A DNA stretch of 64,000 nucleotides from Evernia prunastri. Its lineage: Eukaryota; Ascomycota; Lecanoromycetes; Lecanorales; Parmeliaceae. A model generated the notes under the pieces. It saw only the letters and a list, made by a program, of their open reading frames with translations, was not told where the DNA came from and ran no database searches. The stretch is taken from contig NKYR01000094.1 in NCBI GenBank assembly GCA_003184365.1, positions 100,422 through 164,421 of the forward strand, read 5' to 3'. The translations under genes were made by a program, and so were the position numbers. The first letter of the stretch is position 1. The number at the start of each line of letters is the position of its first letter. This document shows positions 34,090 through 43,703 of this stretch, piece by piece.

Positions 34090-35994
34090 ATGGCTGATAC
34101 GGAAAACCTAGAGTCGGTACTCGATGGCCTTACTGCTTTTTTATTCGCCGGCGACAAAGATTACGAAAGGCTGTCAGTAACTCGGGAGGCAAGGTCTCAT
34201 ATCAGAGAAACTTTTGACCACTACGGATCCAGTAATAAGAATACCGTCGTCCCGCGGAACAAGTGGTCTAACCTCTAATTGGTTGGGACAAGAGAGACTT
34301 CGCAAGATTCTTGCGCGATCGTTTCCCAGGAACTGAACTGAGCACAAGCATCCCAATATTATGGAGATGCTTTCATTTTCATGCCTACTTTCCTTTTCCA
34401 GGCCACTCACAACCGATCGATTACAATGCCTTCCAGCGCGCTATCGCTTTTCTGGCAGCTGAAGGTACTCGACACTTTCATGATGTGGACAACATTTCGA
34501 TCATGTTTAGAAGCTTGTCAGCTCCATCCTCCTGTTCAACTCGAGACAACTTGGTGAACTCCCAAGAAATGGACTACCAACACACAGTGTGCGAGGTCGC
34601 GTCAGCTTTATGCAGAACCAACCCCACCAACGGGTGCGGAGAACCATTTACATTCCCTGTTCACGCAAACAGGATCTTAAGCTCGTCGACAGCGAAAACC
34701 TATTCATCGATCCCCCGTGAAGATCTGCTGAGCCTCTTGAAGTTGATTCTGAGTTTTCAACTGGACAAACCAGAGCGGGGAGGCGATGAAACCTATGGCC
34801 GCGTCCCAATGCTCCAGGATCCAGATCTACTCCATGGAGCTGCTGATGCAATATTGAGAAAGTCCACTTCTAGCGAGGGAAGAGACATTAATTGGCCTTC
34901 TTTCCAGAACCTCTCAAATATCTACTTGGCAAGTCTTTCCGCAGTGATAGACAAGATACGTTTGCTAACAAATATGTTCTAAGCCCGACTTTCTTTCACA
35001 AATTCGTCTCATCTTCACATATTTCCTCTGCCCATTGACCAGAATCAATCCGAGTCTCACCACACCAGCAATAAACCCCACGATCTCCATTCCCTACGCC
35101 CAATATCTCAACCTCTTCCTCCACCCTCCACTAACCCATCCAAAACACAACACCTTCGAAGAATTCGCCCGCCAAGAAGCCCGTTACTCTCTCCAAACCG
35201 CCAAAGCCATATACTCAGCCTCAGCCACCAGCCTCAACACCACCTCCCTCATCGCCGCGCTCCAACCCATCAAAACCGGTACCCTTGTGCTTATCACCGG
35301 TTCAGCCACCCCTAATTCCACTAACCCACCACCACGCATCACCATTGGAGCGTGCATACCGACACCGTGGGACATAGAACGTCAGCGCTCATTCCGTGCC
35401 AGTCCGCCTCAAAAGGTACATTGCTACACACCCGACCACATGCTCTTCCAGCTCGAGCCATGCCAGGAAATACTTCACCCAGAGCCCAACGCCTGGATCA
35501 TGGACCTTGCCCAAATCACCGACAGCGAATTGAAGTTCGGCGCCGAAGAAGCAAGCGGGTTGCGCGTAGACTTCACCAGGGGGGTTGCAACGCTCAAAAG
35601 CGTCGGTTCAGAACAAGACTCCGCGGACCTTCTCACCCAAAGCCCGGACCCGTCAAGTCTCAGCAGCACCTACCACACTCTCGAACCCTCCGCCAACTCC
35701 ATCAATCCCTCTCACACTCAATCCTGGTTCTCCAGCCTCGTCATCGATAAATTCGAAGTATACGACCTAGGCGGGCATGCAACTTTGCCATTTGAAGAAC
35801 AGCTGTATCCGAAACCGCTGCTGCGTACCCTGACTCCAGAGCCACAGAGCACACCGGTTATAAAGAGCGAAGCGCCGCCGGAGACCGAGAAGTCGATGCC
35901 GCGGGTGGATGGCTGGGAATTGAAGGGGCGGATCATCGGGTTTGGAAGTTCTGGTCGCCAGGGGGGAGGGATGGGGCAGAAAATAGTCTTATAG
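34090..35994 (+). CDS. TLDc-domain-like protein, frame change unresolved
   Basis: Three collinear pieces. First, 34090-34278 (MADTENLESVLDGLTAFLFA), with a calcium-binding-like helix region. Second, about 34287-34980, reading WDKRDFARFLRDRFPGTELS, then IPILWRCFHFHAYFPF and DYNAFQRAIAFLAAEG. Third, about 35043-35994, with TGTLVLITGSATPNS, IGACIPTPW, HMLFQLEPC and a final glycine-rich VDGWELKGRIIGFG. The last piece has the layout of the TLDc fold (GAxxxxPW, LFQL, aromatic-Gly end). The second-to-third join can be explained by a 67-nt intron with a weak donor (34976-35042). The first-to-second join needs a one-base shift near 34265-34285 for which I see no intron. It is either a gene with an unusual intron or a damaged copy. 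TLDc proteins are linked to V-ATPase regulation and oxidative stress; its role here is unknown. Confidence 0.5.
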
Positions 35995-37719
35995 TGTCTG
36001 AGCGTCTTATTGTACTCGTATCTACTAGGAAGTGTGCTTTTCTAAATCGAGCATTTTACTTTCACCCCTTCGCAATACCATAATACAAAATCAGGAAGAA
36101 AGCAAGGTGTGGAGCGCAAAAAGCGATTTCTAAAGATGTTGGGAATTCCGGCCCCGGTTGAAAAAAGTTGCAGTACGTACTTACAGAGCTTGGAAAACAG
36201 GTAAGATGTTGTTGTTGCGGACTACTTGGTCCCTCTCTCTTTTCCGGTACACCGACTCTCAAAAACAGAAAACAGAGCCCGATACCAGTAATCACCTCAG
36301 ATCTCGATCTCGCCCCAAGTCACCTTTCGCTCATGCTTTCAGCACCTATGTGAATATATATTGTATGCTCTTTTGTTTTTATATGTAATTAGATGAACAA
36401 GACGATCTTTCAATCATGCTTTTGTCAAAAGTGAGGTTGAAGAGTATTAGCCTATACTGATCATTGCTAACGCATGTGTAACGAATGAGACAGTCGACTG
36501 CGATCGGCTCGTGGATCCCTGTTCATATGCGAACGAAGTCGATGAAACTATCTACGCCAATGCACTCGCCGATGAGGGACTAATCAAATCATATCGACTA
36601 GTCGTTGCTGATGTCGTCGAGGTGATTGACTGTGCTGTAATTTGAGAAGGGTGTTAGTAAGAGGAAGGGGAGAAGGGGATGTGGAGGATGAGTCGAAGGG
36701 GAGACGCAATGGAAGAGGGAGTGATATATGATGAAGGAAGAGCTGTACGAATCGCTTTTTCTTGCCTGATTTTGAGGGATGATTATTAACTTGTTGAACT
36801 TTGTGATGATCGAGAACGTAGGGATATAGAGCTCTCGAGCGTTATTAATATGAACGCATCTTACGCTACCTACTGTCGCTTATCATACAAGACTTTCACA
36901 CATCGTGCAAACTTTTCCCCGCGAAATAATAAATTAATCGATTTTTTTTATAAAGCGCTTAAGAAAAGTCTATTATAAGATAAAAGTAATAAGAGTATCT
37001 AATTATTATAAAGTATTTCGATCTCAAAATTCTCGGAAGTCGCCATAAAACCAACTAAACGAGATGAAAACCCTTGACAGTCAATCTATCTGAAGGCGAA
37101 GAATATCAGCCCAGACTGAAATAGGGACTAGCGTATCTATCCGCATATCGTGACCCCCAGAAAGTTGTTCGCAGATACCTAGCATACTCTCATTAAATAA
37201 TACACATGAAGGTATTGGTCTCCATGCTCTGAGTCTCAATCGACTTCGGTGGCAGTGTTTTTGCAGATCATATGAGAAGTGACGAAAGGCGTTTTCCAAC
37301 TCTCTATTTAATTCACACCAGGTAGCACTCAGCCACTCAGTAATCCATACATACCTTGGTGAACGTTCGGCTCTAGTCACGTTCAGGATTTCGTCGCCTA
37401 CGATACGTCATTTGCACCGGGTTTTTGAGTAAATTTTTGCATGGTTCCCGTACCGACTCTGGGTGGTCCACCTAGCATTGCGAATCCATTGTCTAGCCTG
37501 AAGCTCGCCACCCCGCTCGCTATGGGGACTCCTTGCCCTGAGAAGCTACGGAAGAATCCTCTCGCTTTCCTCTTCTTCCTTCGTGTTTACATAGGCTCAA
37601 TTGCAGCGGAAACCTCACACCGAACTCGCTTTTACCTGCCATCAAGGAAAAGACCGCGCTCCCATGCGCCTTCCCATCAGCCATCATCGGCACAGCACTG
37701 ACAAGACGCGTCCAGGTTT
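35995..37719. other. intergenic
   Basis: No supported gene. A 50-codon open stretch at about 36492-36644 (VDCDRLVDPCSYANEVDETI) and a GTG-started minus frame 37380-37081 were seen, but neither has a recognisable family or start. Part is very AT-rich (see the next entry). Confidence 0.45.
36918..37025. repeat. AT-rich tract, possible RIP-eroded sequence
   Basis: About 100 bases built almost only of A and T with TATAAG/TTATAA words, in a window that is otherwise near 50% GC. Such tracts in filamentous ascomycetes are often repeat-induced point mutation relics. No source element is recognisable. Confidence 0.35.
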
Positions 37720-38211
37720 CTAATCTGGGAAGAAGATATCATGCACTTTATTACCGTTGCCACGATCGACAGGATGGCAAGACGACCCCCCATCGACATT
37801 CTTGTTGAATGTAATGTTTTCAAGCTCTTGACCCCAATGGTCATCATCGCAAACGCCGCGGTTGTAGTATCCCACCGCGGCCCCGTACGCGGGCCCCGTG
37901 ACTATCACTACCGAGACTGTGGTCGGGTCCATGCCGACGCATTGAAGCTCGGGCGGGGAGTGATGGTAAGTTGGCTGATTATCTTTGTGGCCATCGGGGT
38001 AGACGGTGGTGCTGTTTCGGGGAGTCACGGTTAGTACGGTGCGAGAAAGAACGGGGGGTCAGTTCGCAAATTGTGACGAAGGGGAGTCGTCTCACCAATC
38101 GGTACTGTTGAATTCGTCAATTTTGGGGAGACGACGCTCCTGAATCACGGAGGAGGTAGCTCCATGGATGGCGATGAGAGCACAAGCGCAGTGAAGTAGG
38201 TAAGTTTGCAT
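37720..38211 (-). CDS. small secreted cysteine-containing protein
   Basis: Exon 1 is 38211-38096 and exon 2 is 38011-37720, with an 84-nt intron between them (GTGAGA, TACTAAC branch, CAG). They join in frame to 135 aa. A signal peptide (MQTYLLHCACALIAIHGATS) is followed by a KIDEFNSTDC linker. A short compact domain follows with cysteines in QCVGMD, GVCDDD and SSCHPV, a hydrophobic core TTVSVVIVTGPAYGAAVGYY, and three glycosylation-type sites or Asn-rich turns. Size, signal peptide and cysteines fit a small secreted or effector-type protein. No family recognised. It lies alone between sparse regions, close to an inverted-repeat element. Confidence 0.68.
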
Positions 38212-39064
38212 TGCGGATCAGGAATATTCTTCGACCGACAGATTATGTCAATGGATTTGGGAGTTAACGATATCAAAAGAGTACAGTTTCTTTTCGGGGC
38301 TGTGATGCATTTAAGCCACTTCAAACTGTCTGAATTACCAAAGAGGGTTGACAACAATATAAACCAAACGAGAACATGAAACGTGAAAGGGCAATAGTTC
38401 GATAAGATGAAATGTAGGGATCATCATTTGTCCAATCAATTCGGCCGGGAATGTTGTTCACCCTCCATGGAGATGCGGCAAGCCAGATGTGACCAAGCAT
38501 AATCCCTATGAGTGACTCCTACTAGCATAGTTGTTCCACGAGAAAAGAGATACATCGATATTAAGACAAGTTGGGAATCGTAGGGCAGCTGTCAAGGCTG
38601 ACACACTAGAGATATATAGGGGTGGCCAAGTTTCTCGAAACCCCCCTACCCGCCCTCGCGGGTAGCAAAAAAGCCCGCACACCTCAAGATCGCAAAGGTC
38701 TTGATAACTCCGCAACGAACAAATTGCAGTTGATACTTTGAGTACAAAATCTCTGAAGAATCACCTTCTCTACCGTTTGTAGGGCAATTATTTTTTCACT
38801 ATCCTCGTGGTTGGTAAATTATGATCTGTTGAAATAATTTAGGGTGTCGTGGGTGTGCGAGCTTTTTTGCTACCCGCGAGCCACCCCGCCCCGACCCCGG
38901 AGCGGAGATCTGGGGTGTACCCGGTTCTCCCGCCAAGTCTATCGATTAGCTTAGCATTAGCGTCATAATTTACCTCTGAGCGACCCTTCTGATTTCTACT
39001 TTAATGTTGCGAATTTCGAACACTGCTGACGTGAGGCCGTCCTTCCCATTGTGGTGCCATAGTC
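38212..39064. other. intergenic around the inverted-repeat element
   Basis: Apart from the inverted-repeat element I see only the presumed promoters of the two neighbouring divergent genes. Confidence 0.5.
38619..38887. mobile_element. inverted-repeat element (MITE-like), no clear target duplication
   Basis: Inverted arms of 27 nt with one mismatch (38657-38683 and 38852-38878, starting CGCGGGTAGCAAAAAAGC). At the right end the arm is preceded, reading inward, directly by GGGGTGGCT. At the left end a matching GGGGTGGCC (38619-38627) is separated from the arm by 29 bases, as if something had been inserted. Left arm plus inner flank also folds on itself (CTACCCGC...GCGGGTAG). No open frame and no convincing target site duplication. 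Confidence 0.5.
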
Positions 39065-40303
39065 ATGACCAGGGGCTTCGTAACAAGCCCTTGGCCTCGA
39101 TCATGTAGACAGGCAACATCACAATGTCTTCCACGCTTCTACTCAAACCCGGCCTATAGCACCCCCGCCCCGGCAGGCCCATCGAAAGCAGAAGTGCAAT
39201 CCGCCAAGGATTACTGCTCCGGCTTACTGCAGTAACAAACCCCGGCGATATCGTTCCATTCCCACTGATACTAATCACGCCCTTGCGGTAGGAAATACGA
39301 CTCTCCCTCCCACACCCTGCTCGCCTTCATCCCACCCTCCGCCCAACCCGCCTACCTCGCCCTCCGTGCCTTCAACATCGAAACATCCCGCATTGCCGAC
39401 ACCGTCTCCACCACCACAGTCGGTGCCATGCGCCTGCAATTCTGGCGCGACAACGTGACCCGCGCTTTCGCGGGCACACCTCCGAAAGAGCCTGTCTCCA
39501 TCCTCATATCCCATGCGCTTGCGGACCTTGATGCTCGGACGGAAGGGACGGCGAGGATAAGTATGAGCTGGCTCATGAGGATGATTGGTGAGAGGGAAAA
39601 ATATCTGAATAATGCGCCATATCCTACATTGGAGTCGTTGGAGAAGTATGGGGAGAACACGTACTCGACGCTGTTATATCTGACGTTGCAGGCGCTGTCC
39701 GTAGGTAGCGTGACGGCTGATCATATTGCGAGTCACATTGGAAAGGCGGTTGGGATTACGGCTGTCTTGCGTGGGCTACCACTGGTTGCATTTCCTCCGC
39801 CACCGAATCATCACTCCAACTCTTCGCCTTTGGGGGGAACGTTGGATGCCCAAAGGAGAAGTCAAGGGAGCGTGACCTTGCCGTTGGATGTCATGGCAAG
39901 AACGGGTGTGAAGGATGAAGATGTACTGAGGAAAGGGGCAGAGGCTGAGGGGTTGCGGGATGCAGTTTTTGAAGTTGCGACGAGGGCTAGTGATCATTTG
40001 ATTACGGCCAGGCAGATGTTGAAGAATGTTCACGCTGGGGAGGATGTAGATCACAGCTTCGAGTATGAAGGAGAGGAGGGCCATGACTACGAGGGGCAGA
40101 CTACCAAGGGGCCCGGGAAGGCCGCACAGCAGAAGGAGGATGTGGATAGGGCTTTTGGCGTCTTCATGCCGGCAGTGGCGACGGGGTTGTGGTTGGATAA
40201 GTTGCAGAAACTCGATTTCGACGTTTTTAGGGAAGAGTTGAGAAGAAGGGACTGGAAGCTGCCATGGAAGGCCTATTTAGCACACAGGAGGAAGATGTTC
40301 TGA
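39065..40303 (+). CDS. mitochondrial NDUFAF6-like protein (squalene/phytoene synthase fold)
   Basis: Exons 39065-39231 and 39292-40303, with a 60-nt intron (GTAACA, TACTAAT, TAG), join in frame to 392 aa. The start was chosen because it opens a typical mitochondrial presequence (MTRGFVTSPWPRSCRQATSQ). The mature part has the family order: SAKDYCSGLLQKYDSPSHTL, LALRAFNIETSRIADTVS, VGAMRLQFWRDNVTRAF, YPTLESLEKYGENTYSTLLY and HIGKAVGITAVLRGLPLVAF. NDUFAF6 helps assemble respiratory complex I in the matrix and resembles phytoene synthase without being known to make isoprenoids. An acidic insert lies near residues 310-335 (HSFEYEGEEGHDYEG). The C-terminal WKLPWKAYLAHRRKMF is typical. Intact. Confidence 0.87.
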
Positions 40304-41708
40304 AAGGTCGTGGTCGATTACAGACACAGGTCTGGCAGAGGGAGAGACATTTCAGGAGATCAATCGCCATCAGAGCACGCCATCCCAAAGATCGCTCTCG
40401 AGGCATTGGAAAGGGGGACAGGACAACACCAAAATTGGTTTTAGTATCTTGCAACATGCCGCTGCAGCCAACTGTTCCCATCTACCACTCTGAGTCTATT
40501 CAAAACTTTGAGCCGGTCAAGCCAATCGGTATCATTATCCATCGCAAAGTCCACCAAAATATTTACCTCGCCATCTGCAGCGACGACCGTTGGCGACTCG
40601 TTTCGTGCGTCCGTTGTCGCAACCTAATTCATGATATAGCTAATCGCTTTATGCATACGGCCGTCTAGAGTATATTTTCCGTTCGTGGGACACACTCATT
40701 CCAGCCAGCTGAGGATGCCGATTTAGCATCTGTGCTCGGATCCGAGGACCTTTCTCGGTGGTGCGTCATGCACACAATCGGATGAAATTCTCGGACACTT
40801 GCATCGACAACAGGCTGGCATTTAAGGACGGCATCATAGTTACGATCATTCACCAGGGCTTGCACGCCTGCTGTTCGCCATATTACGCCGGTTTGGTACT
40901 CTTGAGCCATCCGCCTCGGCCGAGGGCATGGTTCGATGGAAGGGTAGATGTACGGAGGAGACCTTTGTTGGCCATACCACTCGATTGCAGTAGGGTTTCA
41001 TCTCTAATATCAGCAGGATGCTGTGGTCCTTTTGATGAAAGGTACATCGGAAGATATCAAGATCCAGATTGGATAACGCCTCGGTCGCAGTCCGGTGCCT
41101 ATCTGGACATCTGTCAAACAATCAGAACGCAGACAGAGGAAATTAGCCGACGAGGGGCTTCATCAGGAGGCTATGACCACAGTGTGTTCGCGTACACAAG
41201 CTGAGTGCTGCCAGAGACCCTCGGAGTAAATGTTGGGTAATCAGAGTTCGCACGGCTCAGTCTTGGCGCTTACAAAACCTACTCTATTATGACTCCACAT
41301 TGCATACAGCCTACCTAAGTGCCTTATAATCAATCGCTAGTAATCGACAATAAAATGGCTTGTTCTAGATTGGGCTGATTCGAAAATGCATATGCTCTTC
41401 GGAATTAATAATCATGTCGGAGTCGAGACGCCCATTTACTGCTGCCTTGACTCATACTCTCATTTCACTGCTGCCTTGGCTCATACTCCCAATCTACGCA
41501 CCGCCTTCTTTCGTGTATATTAACTTGTCCAAACTGCCCAATTGCTCCTGCTTTTCAGTTCATTTCAAGGTACAGAACAAAAATCAAGTCATCCCTTGTG
41601 ACCAAAAGGTTCTTGCCAAACCCCTACCGCCAAACACTACCTCTACCCACCCCCCTCACCCCCTGCAACAGCAAACACATCAAAACCACACCCATCCACC
41701 CACCCACA
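40304..41708. other. no gene recognised
   Basis: An ATG-started minus frame 40910-40665 (81 codons, MAQEYQTGVIWRTAGVQALV) and a plus frame 40758-41204 overlap. Neither has a motif. I leave them as unproven. The last 100 bases are a pyrimidine/CA-rich leader of the next small gene. Confidence 0.4.
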
Positions 41709-42006
41709 ATGCCCAACGGATTCCCCGCCTTCCGCTTCGACCCCACCACCGCGCCCCGCTACCTCGTCGTCACGGCCAAACCCGCTCCAGACACGGCATC
41801 ATGCTCCACGGACTCATCATCATCGCGACAGAGCACAGAGACGGGCACATCCTCGAATGACCAGTACCCCTCTGAGCAGGGTATGTTGGTTATCAGCTTA
41901 TGTATTGGCAATCGTGTAGGGGAAGTTGTGGCTGACGGTAGGAACAGATCTGCTGAAGAAATCACATTCGAAGCCGAAGGGGAAGTTCTTGAAGCTGTTT
42001 GGATGA
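41709..42006 (+). CDS. small lysine-tailed protein of unknown function (76 aa)
   Basis: ATG in a good context (CACAATG). Exon 1 is 41709-41880. A 67-nt intron (GTATGT, GCTGAC, CAG) leads to exon 2 at 41948-42006. The joined product starts MPNGFPAFRFDPTTAPRYLV, has a Ser/Thr-rich middle and ends DLLKKSHSKPKGKFLKLFG. Good splice signals, a CA/pyrimidine-rich leader and the tidy basic amphipathic end argue that it is real, though it is too small to recognise. The basic tail could bind membranes or nucleic acid (inference). Confidence 0.5.
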
Positions 42007-43703
42007 ATTGGGTTTGGTTGCGGTGATTGTTTATGAGGGATAGGAGGAGGAGTTTTGGGCTATGATTATGATCATGAGGGGACTTGTTGGTATTTGATGG
42101 GTTCAGCGCTAGTCTGGAGGGGTGAGAGGGGAGTGTAGCGATGGCGTGGAGGTCGGATGTGGGAAATGGGTAGGAAGGGGGTACTAGAAAACCTTTTTAG
42201 GGAAATGCCCTCGCTGAATCCTTTTACCCAGCTGAATGTTCTTTGTCTGTCAGAAGTCAACACTCCTTCAGATAACACACAAGGGAATGAATCCACATTC
42301 ATACAACTTGACATACTCAAAGCACAGCACAGACTTTTGAATTCTGCCATTCATTCATCCCGTTCTTCTCTGACATCAGACAATCCACCTACGGATTATC
42401 TGCAGAATCGCATCTTTGAGACAATAAAAACAACCGGCAGTTGAAGTGGCGCCTGCCGCTTCTATCGATCAAAAAGTGCTGTCACATTTGTCATTCCAGA
42501 CACATCAGGCGTTGAGACCTACTCAAACAGATCTTCACTCTGGTCCTACAAAGGGGAAAATGCCGCTGGGGAGTCGAACAGGACTCCTCCTTCGACCCGC
42601 ATCTATTAAATATCAGGGAAGAAGCACTTCCGCTGGCTAGAAATAGCATCAAACCATCATATGCAACAACACTGATGCGACTGGCGTCATTCTACTCACA
42701 GCGGTCCGGTTTCTTATCGATTTACAGCGAAGGGAAGAAATAGCACTTCCGCATTCAGGACTTAGTCGGCATTCATCCGTCTCTTCACCCTTTCACTCAA
42801 CGAGCCGGGACGACCACAGCCAGGATCACGAATACCGATGCGTAACTCAACCATATCATGGAATTGGCGGACGAGAAGGGCATTGATAATGTCCGGGATG
42901 CACATGACGCCGTGTTGAGAGGCAAAGCGGCGCAACGAGGAGGAAGTCATTGCGGTGATTTGATGCTACCCCAATTCGATGGGAGGTGGAAGTAAGAACA
43001 TCGTCCAGTTGCCTCATATAGTCCGCTGCGCTAGACCCCTCTTCTGAAGAGGGCCCTGCCGAGACGAGGCTTGCAAATTCCACATTTTTGGCAGAGAAAG
43101 ACGGGTGTTGCTATCCTCTGTTACAACGCTCGGCATTTGCTGTAGTACGCTAATGGCCCATGTGATTCGCTGCTCATGTCGATATGTTCCAATTCAGAAT
43201 TCGTAGGTGAGCGTTGAACATTCTTGCAAGCATTCATGCCAAGGACTAATTGCAGAAGTGGAAGACAAAATGTTCATAAGAAATTGTAGGATTAAGATGG
43301 GATGAGCCGTAGAGCTATGAAATGTATTTCACCAAAGTTCTTTCGGACAGGAGTGAATGAATTGAACTTGAAGAACCTTTCTCGGGGGTCAATGTTGTCT
43401 CCTGAAAGTGCATGAGTAGAACTCCAAAGGTCTCTTTTGAAGTTGACATGGGTTGCGAGCCCCAGAATATATGCAGCCGCAGTCCCCAAAAACCCTTTAA
43501 GAAATATTGGGTGAGTGACACTTAAGGCGGAGCGTCATCCGGTAAAGTACTTACTTTTGGAGCAGGAATCTTGGCATTTGCGGGATTTGTAAAATACAGG
43601 AGCGCGCTAGTGCTCGCGTCGCGTCTACACGTGACTTTGCGATTCTCGGTATCATCTCAAGGCTCTTGACTGCAGTCCCCTAAATCCTGCACCAGTCATC
43701 CTC
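42007..43703. other. intergenic with possible minus-strand exon remnants
   Basis: On the minus strand two overlapping open stretches look protein-like. One is 43110-42968, reading FSAKNVEFASLVSAGPSSEE, then GSSAADYMRQLDDVLTSTS. The other is 42950-42762 (ATG start, SSSLRRFASQHGVMCIPDII). They could be exons of one small gene, but no complete chain was built. The 150 bases before 43704 are the RAD5-like promoter. Confidence 0.35.
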
